From Bacteroides clarus YIT 12056 (GTDB taxonomy: Bacteria > Bacteroidota > Bacteroidia > Bacteroidales > Bacteroidaceae): a DNA stretch of 64,000 bases. The DNA lies in assembly GCF_900129655.1 (NCBI RefSeq), contig NZ_FQWK01000001.1:124001-188000 (forward strand), given 5' to 3'. A model generated the notes under the pieces. That model saw only the letters and a list, made by a program, of their open reading frames with translations, did not search any database and was not told where the DNA came from. The translations under genes were made by a program, and so were the position numbers. Shown here one piece after another: positions 53,193 to 60,844 of the stretch. Every line of letters starts with the position of its first letter. The stretch's first letter is position 1.

Positions 53193-54044
53193 TTAAAATC
53201 GGAAACTGCATTGCAATCCTACGGAACGGTTGGACGGGTTGCTTATCTGATTGTTGATGACAGTCGGCTCCACCTTCATGCTGAGGTCGGGAGTGATGTC
53301 GAAATTGGACAGCTCGGCGTCCACATAGGCGTCGATGACGGATAGCAGATATACTCCGATAAAGGCGAAGATACTTAAATCCCGGTATCTGCGATAGGTG
53401 TCTTTTCGCTTGCGCAGCAATTCCTTCAGCTGGGTTTCGGAAACCGTGTATCCGGGGGGCAGCAGGTCGGTGATGCTGCTGGACTGCATGTTGCCGTTCA
53501 TCGCGTCTTTGTATGCGGTGGAGTAGTCCTTATACATTTTTCCGTTCCACGTCAATGCATAGGCGCATCCGGCGAAACCGCCGTAGAATATAGGCAGTTT
53601 CCAGTATTTACGGTTGTAGATTTGTCCGCCGCCGGGAATCACGAGCGCCAGCCAGGTTGCCTTCGTAGGGTTGGGAACCCACACCTTTGGGTTGATTTCT
53701 CTTTTCAGACTGTCTGTCGGCGCTTCCGGTTCTTCCAAGGCGGGAGCGGAGGTCATTTCCAATAACTTTTTCTTGTTCTCGGCCGCAATGCTGTCGGCGG
53801 TGGCGATGCTGTCCGCCGAGGTAACGGCCTGGTGAAGCACCGGTTCGTCCATTGTCAGACCCAGGCTGTCGGACGGTATCCGGGCAGCTTGCCGTATGGC
53901 GTTGAGGGAGTCCGCCTGCAGCCTGTGTATCCTTTTGGCGGCGGCGCGCGGACGGTTCTGACCATACATAGCAATCCCTGCCGTCTGCATAAAGCAAAGC
54001 AGCAGGGCGATACCGATTTGATATATTCTTCTCTTCTTCGTCAT
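53193..54044 (-). CDS. DUF5683 membrane protein
   Basis: A 283-residue protein with an N-terminal signal or helix (IGIALLLCFMQTAGIAMYGQ), a low-complexity region of about 100 residues and then DUF5683. WVPNPTKATWLALVIPGGGQIYNRKYWKLPIFYGG starts that domain. Two or three helices follow (FYGGFAGCAYALTW, FAFIGVYLLSVIDAYVDAEL). The family is common in Bacteroidetes and unassigned. It overlaps parB by four bases (ATGA), so it is tightly coupled to the chromosome partition genes, with the lytic transglycosylase following. Confidence 0.85.
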   Translation of the reverse strand: MTKKRRIYQIGIALLLCFMQTAGIAMYGQNRPRAAAKRIHRLQADSLNAIRQAARIPSDSLGLTMDEPVLHQAVTSADSIATADSIAAENKKKLLEMTSAPALEEPEAPTDSLKREINPKVWVPNPTKATWLALVIPGGGQIYNRKYWKLPIFYGGFAGCAYALTWNGKMYKDYSTAYKDAMNGNMQSSSITDLLPPGYTVSETQLKELLRKRKDTYRRYRDLSIFAFIGVYLLSVIDAYVDAELSNFDITPDLSMKVEPTVINNQISNPSNRSVGLQCSFRF

Positions 54045-54931
54045 TTATTTTTCAGCGTATCGAGAATACCGATGATACGTTCCAATTCTTCTTCGTTACC
54101 GAACGGGATACTGATTTTTCCTTTCCCTTTTTCGGAGCAGGTCAGTTGTACTTTGGTGCTGAAGAAGCTGGAAAGCTGCTGCTTCAGCATATTGAACTCT
54201 TCGGGCAGTTTGGCGCGTTTGGGAGCAATCTTACGACCGCCGCTTTTCACGGTTTCCCCTTCGTTCAATGATTTCACGATTTCCTCTACCTTGCGCACGG
54301 AATATCCTTGCTCGAGTATCTCCTCGAAAATCTTCACTTGCAGTTTGGGGTCGCCCAACGTTATCAAGGCACGGGCGTGTCCCATGTCTATCTGCTTGTT
54401 TTGCAGTCCCATCTGGATGGGAGCCGGCAGCTTCAGCAGGCGCAGGTAGTTGGCGATGGTGGTACGTTTCTTTCCTATGCGTTCGCTGAGGCGTTCCTGG
54501 GTCAGTCCGTATTGTTCCAGCAGGTGTTGATAGGCAAGCGCTATTTCCACGGAGTTCAGGTCTTCGCGCTGTATGTTTTCGATGAGCGCCATTTCCATGA
54601 CATTTTCATCGTCGGCCGTACGGATGTAGGCGGGGATGCTTGTCAGTCCGGCTATTTGTGAAGCGCGGAAACGGCGTTCGCCGGCAATAATCTGGTATTC
54701 ATCATCGGATAGCTTACGCAGGGTGACAGGCTGGATGATACCAATCTCTGCAATAGAATCGGCAAGTTCCTGCAACGCTGTTTGGTCGAACTCGCGGCGG
54801 GGCTGATTGGGGTTGACGGCAATCTTCGACAATTCTATTTCATTGATAGAGGAAGAGCCTTCGGTCTGCACCTCGTCCATAGAGAGCAAGGCGTCCAGCC
54901 CACGTCCTAATGCATTTCTTTTCTGTACCAT
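54041..54931 (-). CDS. parB: chromosome-partitioning protein ParB (CTPase)
   Basis: A 296-residue DNA-binding CTPase that loads at parS near the origin and spreads. LGRGLDALLS is the usual N-terminal peptide that stimulates ParA. IAVNPNQPRREFD and YQIIAGERRFRASQIAG are the CTP-binding boxes. RLSERIGKKRTTIANYLRLL is the helix-turn-helix, followed by LKLPAPIQMGLQ. I did not see a consensus parS (GTTTCACGTGAAAC) in the window. It overlaps the downstream DUF5683 gene by four bases and is 53 bases after parA. Confidence 0.95.
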   Translation of the reverse strand: MVQKRNALGRGLDALLSMDEVQTEGSSSINEIELSKIAVNPNQPRREFDQTALQELADSIAEIGIIQPVTLRKLSDDEYQIIAGERRFRASQIAGLTSIPAYIRTADDENVMEMALIENIQREDLNSVEIALAYQHLLEQYGLTQERLSERIGKKRTTIANYLRLLKLPAPIQMGLQNKQIDMGHARALITLGDPKLQVKIFEEILEQGYSVRKVEEIVKSLNEGETVKSGGRKIAPKRAKLPEEFNMLKQQLSSFFSTKVQLTCSEKGKGKISIPFGNEEELERIIGILDTLKNK

Positions 54932-54984
54932 CTGTTTATTTACTGTTTTACGATTTACAATTTACTGTTTTGCCATACGGGAGA

Positions 54985-55752
54985 TTACTTCTCGTTGTGG
55001 CTGATTAATTCTTTGGCCAGCGCGATGTGGTTTTTGGCTCCGGTGGAGTCTGCGTCGTACAGGATGGTGGGAAGCCCGTAGCTGGGCGCTTCGCTCAGCT
55101 TTACGTTGCGCTGGATAACGGTGTTGAACACCAGTTCCTGGAAGTGGCGCTTTACTTCATCGTATATCTGGTTGGCCTGGCGCAGGCGTGAATCATACAT
55201 AGTCAGCAGGAATCCTTCGATTTCGAGTGCGGGGTTCAGCTTGGACTTGATGATTTTAATGGTGTTCAGCAGTTTGCTGATACCTTCCAGCGCGAAGTAT
55301 TCGGCCTGTACGGGGATGATAACCGAGTCGGCGGCCGTAAGCGCGTTGATGGTAATCAGCCCCAATGACGGTGAGCAATCTATCAGGATATAATCAAACT
55401 CTTCTCTCAGCGGGGCAAGCACTTCTTTCAGTATCTTTTCCCTGTTTTTAAGATTGAGCATTTCTATTTCGGCACCTACCAGATTGATGTGGGAGGAAAT
55501 AACCTTCAATGTATCAATCTCTGTGTCGTGAATAGCGTCGCGCACATCGGCACGGTCTATAATACATTCATAGATAGTACATTCCGCCTGCTTGATGTCC
55601 ACGCCCAACCCTGATGAGGCATTTGCCTGGGGGTCTGCGTCCACAACAAGAACTTTCTTTTCAAGCGTGGCGAGAGAAGCTGCGAGGTTAATGGTCGTTG
55701 TTGTTTTTCCTACACCACCTTTTTGATTTGCCAAAGCAATTATTTTTCCCAT
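54985..55752 (-). CDS. parA: chromosome-partitioning ATPase ParA (Soj)
   Basis: A 255-residue deviant Walker ATPase that moves ParB-DNA complexes apart. IALANQKGGVGKTTTTINLA is the Walker A' motif with the signature lysine. VVDADPQANASSGLG and YILIDCSPSLGLITINAL are the Walker A'-following and Walker B regions. The chromosomal Soj type has no N-terminal DNA-binding extension, as here. It is first in an operon of five genes. A possible TATATTTG promoter element lies at 55929-55936. Confidence 0.96.
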   Translation of the reverse strand: MGKIIALANQKGGVGKTTTTINLAASLATLEKKVLVVDADPQANASSGLGVDIKQAECTIYECIIDRADVRDAIHDTEIDTLKVISSHINLVGAEIEMLNLKNREKILKEVLAPLREEFDYILIDCSPSLGLITINALTAADSVIIPVQAEYFALEGISKLLNTIKIIKSKLNPALEIEGFLLTMYDSRLRQANQIYDEVKRHFQELVFNTVIQRNVKLSEAPSYGLPTILYDADSTGAKNHIALAKELISHNEK

Positions 55753-56127
55753 AATTTCAATGTTTATTGGCAGCGAAATAAGTGATAATTCCGAATAGCG
55801 CCTACTAAAAAAGAGAAAGATTGCAAAAACGGTTGAAAAGTCGCCTGTTTTGTTAATAACTCCCGGGCGTTTATTTCGGTTCTTCCCTATGAAAGTACGC
55901 TGGAGTACTCCTTCTCTGTGTTGGCAGGCAAATATACGTATTTATCTTGAAATGAAGCTGTTTTTTTGTCTCACTTGCGTAAGATTAAGATTTATTTCAA
56001 TGCGGGCGTCGCGCTGCGACGCGTTTTGTGCCGGCCTGTTTTGATGTACATCCAAACAAGTTTTCACTATAAGCAAATCTTTTTTTCAAGCGTATCAAAC
56101 CGGATTATCATCGTAGGAAAATACAGG
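55753..56127. other. gene-free region upstream of parA
   Basis: No convincing gene is seen. The stretch is AT-rich with a TATATTTG element at 55929-55936 on the minus strand (TAnnTTTG match) that may serve parA with a leader of about 170 nt. The short reading frames here lack coding character. I see no parS, DnaA box cluster or hairpin of note. Confidence 0.5.
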
Positions 56128-56193
56128 GTCTGTCCGGGCGAAACGCGCTGTCTGCCCGAGGTGAACGCATAGTCTGTCCGGGTACGACAGACG
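56128..56193. repeat. 22-bp-period array, third core family, three units
   Basis: Units start at 56128, 56150 and 56172: GTCTGTCCGGGCGA, GTCTGCCCGAGGTG and GTCTGTCCGGGTAC, each followed by about eight variable bases. Spacing is exactly 22 bp, the same as the other arrays, but the core differs. A weak further unit may begin at 56194. Confidence 0.7.
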
Positions 56194-56226
56194 GTGTGTT
56201 TCGTATGAAAAAACGGTTTGCATGTA

Positions 56227-56455
56227 CCCCCTTCACCTTTCACATCCTTTTATTGATGCGGGATAGCGGGTGAAACCGTCTTGCGGGATGGATTAAACCG
56301 TCCCGCGAGACAAAAATATCCGTCCCGTGAGACGGATAAATCCATCCCGCGGAACGAAATCATTCATCCTGCGAGACAAATCAGAACGAAACGCTTTAAA
56401 GCCGGCCTTCACCCGCTATCCCGCATCAATAAAGGGATGTGAAAGGTGGAGGGGG
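56227..56455. repeat. 48-bp inverted repeats enclosing a 22-bp-period array
   Basis: The arms 56227-56274 and 56408-56455 match at 46 of 48 positions in inverted orientation. Between them are 133 bases holding five units with cores GTCTTGCGGGAT, GTCCCGCGAGAC, GTCCCGTGAGAC, ATCCCGCGGAAC and ATCCTGCGAGAC, starting at 56278, 56300, 56322, 56344 and 56366, exactly 22 bp apart. The core is the same family as at 12768 and 30222. No open reading frame or transposase is inside. It could be an invertible segment, a miniature element or a very large hairpin. Confidence 0.92.
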
Positions 56456-56481
56456 AATTCTTCTCTTTGATGCGCGTGCGA

Positions 56482-56961
56482 TTACCGGACTAACGCCGAT
56501 ACAAACTCCCATGCGAAGTACCCGCATAAGACGCATTTTACCACCGTGCCGAACAGGAAGCCGAGCAGTGAACCCAATCCGGACTTTAACGCCTGGCGGG
56601 TTTCCCTGCCGCCGAAAAGCTCACCGATGAATGCGCCGAGGAACGGGCCGAGGATAATGCCCCAGGGCATGAAGAACAGTCCGATGACGGTTCCTATGAG
56701 GCATCCGCGTGTTCCCCACCGGGTTCCACCGCTGTATTTGCTGCCCAGCATGGGGACGAGATAGTCGAGTACCTGAACGATGACGACAATCAGCAGCCAG
56801 AGCAGTAATTGTGTGGCGGAGAATTGCGCCTTATCGGTGAAGTGCAGCAGCAATAAACCGGCATAGGAGACGGGCGGGCCGGGTATGGCGGGCAGTATGC
56901 AGCCGGCCAGTCCTGCTATCAGGCAGAGGATACCCGTTATGATGAGAATGATGTCTGGCAT
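56482..56961 (-). CDS. DUF456 membrane protein
   Basis: A 159-residue protein with about four helices and glycine-rich repeats typical of DUF456: CLIAGLAGCILPAIPGPPVSYAG at the start, LGSKYSGGTRWGTRGCLIGTVIG in the middle, FLGAFIGELFGGRE and LGSLLGFLFGTVVK at the end. Function unknown. It is single on its strand, and its stop is 26 bases from the inverted-repeat element. Confidence 0.85.
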   Translation of the reverse strand: MPDIILIITGILCLIAGLAGCILPAIPGPPVSYAGLLLLHFTDKAQFSATQLLLWLLIVVIVQVLDYLVPMLGSKYSGGTRWGTRGCLIGTVIGLFFMPWGIILGPFLGAFIGELFGGRETRQALKSGLGSLLGFLFGTVVKCVLCGYFAWEFVSALVR

Positions 56962-57003
56962 ATCTTTTTGAGTATTGGTGGTTAATATGTGGTTCTCTTT
57001 TGC

Positions 57004-57021
57004 TAAATTTGTAGCAAATTT
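57004..57021 (+). promoter_or_regulatory. -7 element for surE overlapping a palindrome
   Basis: TAAATTTG at 57004-57011 matches TAnnTTTG. It is the left arm of TAAATTTG-TAG-CAAATTTA, an 8-bp perfect inverted repeat, ending 10 bases before the start codon. A repressor could bind there. Confidence 0.5.
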
Positions 57022-57031
57022 AAAAAGAAAT

Positions 57032-57796
57032 ATGGAAAATCAGAGACCTTTAATATTGATTTCCAATGATGACGGCATCATTGCGAAAGGAATCAGCGAG
57101 TTGATAAAGTTTCTCCGTCCGTTGGGCGAGATTGTGGTGATGGCGCCGGATGCGCCGCGTTCGGGCAGTGCGAGCGCGCTGACTGTAACGGAGCCTATCC
57201 GTTACCAGTTGCTTCGTAAGGATGTGGGGCTGACGGTTTATAAATGTTCCGGTACGCCTGCCGATTGCGTCAAACTGGCGTTCCATACGGTACTCGACCG
57301 TAAGCCCGACCTCGTGGTGGGCGGTATCAACCATGGGGATAACTCCTCTGTCAATGTACATTATTCGGGTACGATGGGCGTGGTTATCGAGGGTTGCCTG
57401 AAGGGGGTTCCCTCTATCGGCTTTTCACTGTGCAACCACGAGCCCGACGCCGATTTTGAGCCTGCGGGAACGTATATCCGTGAGATAGCCCGCCGGGTGT
57501 TGGAAAAAGGATTGCCGCCGCTGACTTGTCTTAATGTCAACTTCCCCGACACCAAAGAGCTGAAAGGGGTGAAAATCTGCGAACAGGCCAAAGGACAGTG
57601 GACCAACGAATGGGAGAACTTTGCCCACCGGGGCGATGCGCATTATTATTGGCTGACCGGAGAATTTGAAGAGGCTGAAAAAGAGAATGAAAAGAGCGAC
57701 CATTGGGCGCTTCAAAACGGCTATGTGGCAATTACCCCGACTACCGTGGATGTAACCGCATACGGCTTGATAGACGAATTGAAGACCTGGTTCTGA
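57032..57796 (+). CDS. surE: 5'/3'-nucleotidase SurE
   Basis: A 254-residue metal-dependent phosphatase acting on nucleoside monophosphates. [15 protein letters not shown] carries the two Asp metal ligands. [27 protein letters not shown] and [20 protein letters not shown] are the remaining family motifs. The longer frame at 56975 overlaps a promoter element, so the ATG at 57032 is used. lpxB follows 50 bases later on the same strand. Confidence 0.95.
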   Translation: MENQRPLILISNDDGIIAKGISELIKFLRPLGEIVVMAPDAPRSGSASALTVTEPIRYQLLRKDVGLTVYKCSGTPADCVKLAFHTVLDRKPDLVVGGINHGDNSSVNVHYSGTMGVVIEGCLKGVPSIGFSLCNHEPDADFEPAGTYIREIARRVLEKGLPPLTCLNVNFPDTKELKGVKICEQAKGQWTNEWENFAHRGDAHYYWLTGEFEEAEKENEKSDHWALQNGYVAITPTTVDVTAYGLIDELKTWF

Positions 57797-57846
57797 CATT
57801 TCGTTTGGACACAACTTCAGAGAGTATAAATTGATTTACGGTATTT

Positions 57847-58995
57847 ATGAAGTATTATTTGATTGTCGGCGAAGCTTCCGGTGACCTGCATGCGTCTCAC
57901 CTGATGAGCGCTTTGAAGGTGGAAGACCCGCAGGCTGAGTTCCGCTTTTTGGGCGGCGACTTGATGGCGGCTGTGGGCGGAACGCCGGTGAAGCATTATA
58001 AGGAATTGGCGTATATGGGTTTCGTTCCCGTCTTGTTGCATCTGCGTACTATTTTTGCCAATATGAAGCGGTGCAAAGAAGATATTGCGGCCTGGCAACC
58101 GGATGTACTTATTTTGGTGGATTATCCGGGATTCAACCTGAATATCGCCAAGTTTATTCATGCCCATACGCAAATCCCCGTGTATTATTATATCTCTCCC
58201 AAAATATGGGCTTGGAAGGAGTACCGCATCAAGAATATCAAGCGGGATGTGGATGAACTGTTCTCCATTCTTCCGTTCGAGGTGGAGTTCTTTGAAGGCA
58301 GGCACCATTATCCCATACATTATGTCGGTAATCCGACGATGGATGAGGTGACCGCTTTTCAGGCCGCTTATTCGGAAACTTCGGATGAGTTCCGGCAGGC
58401 CAACGGCCTTTCCGCGAAGCCTGTCATTGCGCTGCTCGCGGGAAGCCGCAAGCAGGAGATTAAGGATAATTTGCCGGATATGATTCGGGCTGCCGCTTCA
58501 TTCCCCGATTATCAGTTGGTGCTGGCGGGGGCTCCGGGTATTTCTCCGGAGTATTACCAAAAGTATATAGGCAACTCGGATGTGAAAATAATCTTTAACT
58601 GTACGTTCTCTTTGCTTCGGCATGCGGAAGCGGCACTGGTCACTTCGGGCACCGCAACGCTGGAAACGGCGTTGTTCCGGGTTCCGCAGGCGGTATGCTA
58701 CCATACGCCGATAGGTAAGGTTATCGCTTTCCTGAAACGGCATATTTTGAAAGTCAGGTACATTTCTTTGGTTAATCTTATCGCGGACCGTGAAGTCGTG
58801 AAAGAGCTGGTTGCCGATACCATGACGGTGGAGCGGATACGTGCCGAACTTCAACGTATCTTATATGATGAGGCGTACCGCAGGCGGATGCTTGACGGTT
58901 ACGAATATATGGCGTCCCGTTTGGGCGAAGCGGGAGCGCCTGCGCACGCAGCCCGTAAGATGGTGGCTTTGCTTAAGAAACGTTTTAAAAAGTAG
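57847..58995 (+). CDS. lpxB: lipid-A-disaccharide synthase
   Basis: A 382-residue inner-membrane-associated glycosyltransferase (GT19) that joins UDP-diacylglucosamine and lipid X into the lipid A disaccharide. YYLIVGEASGDLHASHL opens it. LVDYPGFNLNIAKF, YYISPKIWAWKEYRIKNIK, and GSRKQEIKDNLPDMIRAA follow, and SGTATLETALFRVPQAVCY is the nucleotide-sugar site. It is complete. Its place next to surE is common in Bacteroidetes. It ends with a terminator hairpin at 59026-59053. Confidence 0.95.
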   Translation: MKYYLIVGEASGDLHASHLMSALKVEDPQAEFRFLGGDLMAAVGGTPVKHYKELAYMGFVPVLLHLRTIFANMKRCKEDIAAWQPDVLILVDYPGFNLNIAKFIHAHTQIPVYYYISPKIWAWKEYRIKNIKRDVDELFSILPFEVEFFEGRHHYPIHYVGNPTMDEVTAFQAAYSETSDEFRQANGLSAKPVIALLAGSRKQEIKDNLPDMIRAAASFPDYQLVLAGAPGISPEYYQKYIGNSDVKIIFNCTFSLLRHAEAALVTSGTATLETALFRVPQAVCYHTPIGKVIAFLKRHILKVRYISLVNLIADREVVKELVADTMTVERIRAELQRILYDEAYRRRMLDGYEYMASRLGEAGAPAHAARKMVALLKKRFKK

Positions 58996-59025
58996 GACGA
59001 TATTTAATTTCTTGTTAAAAGGAAT

Positions 59026-59053
59026 AAAGCCGGTGCAGTAAATGCCCGGCTTT
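59026..59053 (+). terminator. terminator of lpxB
   Basis: AAAGCCGG (59026-59033) pairs with CCGGCTTT (59046-59053), 12-nt loop, followed by TTG and a T-rich stretch. Confidence 0.7.
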
Positions 59054-59092
59054 TGTATTTTCCATACAGAAATAAACAAAAAGACTTTAATT

Positions 59093-59836
59093 ATGAGAAA
59101 GCTACATTGGTTATTTATGGCAGTTTGTTTGGCTGTGATGCCTGTACTGCAATCCTGTGATGATAACGACGGATATTCAATCGGTGATTTCACTCCACCG
59201 TTATGGGCTACGGTGCGTGTTACCGGAAATGCTTTTTATCTGGACTGTGATGTTTGGGGAACCCTCTGGCCTGTGAATACGGATTTGGGATGGTACGAAC
59301 CGGTCGACGGAAAGCGCGTGATTACCATGTTTAATCCTTTATCCGACGGGTTTGACGGGTACGACCACGCTGTGAAGCTCTTAAGTTTGCAGGATGTGCT
59401 GACGAAGGAGGTCGAAACGCTGACTCCCGAGACCGAGGAAGAGTTCGGCAATGATCCTGTCCTGATATTTAAAGGAGATATCGGTATCAGCGGAGGGTAT
59501 ATGAATATCGTGTTCATGCAGAATCTGCCCTCCAAAACCAAGCATCGTATCAGTCTTGTGCGTCCGCAAGATGATGCGGATTTATATGGAGAGGACGGTT
59601 ACATACATTTGGAACTCCGCTATAATAACTATGAGGACTTGACGGGGCTGCGCGACTACGGCGCGGTATCGTATAACCTGAACAGTCTTGACGTGACTTC
59701 CGAGACAAAAGGCATGAAACTGAAACTTAATTCGGAAGTAAACGGTGAGGTGGAATTGGTATTCGATATTGTAGCTGCCGATGATAATACGAAGGATGTA
59801 CGAAACCTCGACTTATCGAAGATGCGGTTGAAGTAG
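59093..59836 (+). CDS. NigD-like lipoprotein
   Basis: A 247-residue lipoprotein. The signal ends at LQSC (MRKLHWLFMAVCLAVMPVLQSC) and the mature start is rich in Asp (CDDNDGYSIGDFTPP). The rest is beta-rich and fits the NigD family of Bacteroides, whose founding members lie in bacteriocin-related operons, though most have no known role. Features are TPPLWATVRVTGNAFYLDCD and IHLELRYNNYEDL near the C-terminal half. It stands alone between lpxB and a large hairpin. Confidence 0.85.
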   Translation: MRKLHWLFMAVCLAVMPVLQSCDDNDGYSIGDFTPPLWATVRVTGNAFYLDCDVWGTLWPVNTDLGWYEPVDGKRVITMFNPLSDGFDGYDHAVKLLSLQDVLTKEVETLTPETEEEFGNDPVLIFKGDIGISGGYMNIVFMQNLPSKTKHRISLVRPQDDADLYGEDGYIHLELRYNNYEDLTGLRDYGAVSYNLNSLDVTSETKGMKLKLNSEVNGEVELVFDIVAADDNTKDVRNLDLSKMRLK

Positions 59837-59896
59837 GAAGGTCGTCGTATTATATGCGTGAAGAATAGGGTGTCTTAAAACCCGTTTGCCGATTTC

Positions 59897-59975
59897 TTTT
59901 TAGGCACGGATTACACGGAAAACACGGATGAACTTGAAAAGAGCCGTGAAATTCGTGTAGTCCGTGCCTAAAAAA
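59897..59975. terminator. long imperfect hairpin between convergent genes
   Basis: TTTTTAGGCACGGATTACACG (59897 on) pairs with CGTGTAGTCCGTGCCTAAAAA ending at 59975, one mismatch in about 21 pairs, with shorter CACGG/CCGTG pairings inside. Outer A-T pairs give a T-run on both strands. It probably ends both the NigD-like and cdsA transcripts. The sequence type (CACGGATTACACGG) recurs widely in Bacteroidetes from memory. Confidence 0.8.
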
Positions 59976-59992
59976 TATTGGTTTCTTGTTTG

Positions 59993-60832
59993 TTAAATCA
60001 TTGTCAGTATATACAGATAGACCACCGCTGCGGGAATGGCCATTAGGGCGCTGTCAAAGCGGTCGAGCATTCCGCCGTGTCCCGGCAGGATGTTTCCGGA
60101 ATCCTTGATGCCCAGTTGGCGTTTCATCAGCGATTCGGTCAGGTCGCCCCAGGTACCGAAAATAACCACGATGACTGCCAGTCCCGCCCATTGCCACATG
60201 GACATGAAAGGGAAAAAACGGGCAAATACAAAGGAAGAGGCGATGGAGAAAACCGCTCCGCCTATGCTGCCTTCCCATGATTTCTTGGGAGAGATGCGCT
60301 CGAACAGACGGTGCTTGCCTATTAAAGAACCTACGCAATATGCGCCTGTGTCACTCAGCCAGATAAATACAAAGATGGAAAGCGGCAGGATAGGATTGTA
60401 AGTCACGCTGCTCGTTTCCGGTGAATTCTGGAAAGCGAGTACATTCAGTAACGCGAAAGGCAAGGCTACGTATAGCTGGCTCAGTGTGGAATATGCCCAG
60501 TTGCCGATGGGATTCTTCTTTTTCAGATATAACTCCGTAATCATCAAATAGAGCAGCAGCCCTAAATAGGGTAAGAATACGCGCGCGTCGATAGCGGACG
60601 TACAAAAGCCCATGAGCGCGAGGAACAGATAGGCTCCGCCTAAAGCGGTAATCGTCCTGTTGATACCGACCTCACCGCTTTTGTTTACCAAATGGGCGAA
60701 CTCATGCACGCTCAATGCGCTGATGATGGTGAACAGAATCCCGAATGAGAGGGGGCTGTAAAGGATACAACCCACCAATATGACTACAAATAATGCACCT
60801 GTAATCGCGCGTTGTATGAAGTTATTTTTCAA
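59993..60832 (-). CDS. cdsA: phosphatidate cytidylyltransferase
   Basis: A 279-residue membrane enzyme that makes CDP-diacylglycerol from CTP and phosphatidate, feeding pssA and the PE and cardiolipin enzymes elsewhere in this window. RISPKKSWEGSIGGAVFS and GDLTESLMKRQLGIKDSGNILPGHGGMLDRFDS are the family signature with its charged catalytic residues. About eight helices are visible. It starts 12 bases after ftsH. Confidence 0.95.
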   Translation of the reverse strand: MKNNFIQRAITGALFVVILVGCILYSPLSFGILFTIISALSVHEFAHLVNKSGEVGINRTITALGGAYLFLALMGFCTSAIDARVFLPYLGLLLYLMITELYLKKKNPIGNWAYSTLSQLYVALPFALLNVLAFQNSPETSSVTYNPILPLSIFVFIWLSDTGAYCVGSLIGKHRLFERISPKKSWEGSIGGAVFSIASSFVFARFFPFMSMWQWAGLAVIVVIFGTWGDLTESLMKRQLGIKDSGNILPGHGGMLDRFDSALMAIPAAVVYLYILTMI

Positions 60833-60844
60833 AGTGTTTTCGTT

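Noticed and set aside
56227-56455. Insertion sequence
   Set aside because: The inverted repeats enclose only 133 bp without coding capacity, so there is no transposase. A non-autonomous element remains possible.
55753-56481. parS sites or a replication origin near parAB
   Set aside because: I looked for GTTTCACGTGAAAC-like sequences and DnaA box clusters and saw none in this gap or elsewhere in the window. The 22-bp arrays do not match parS.
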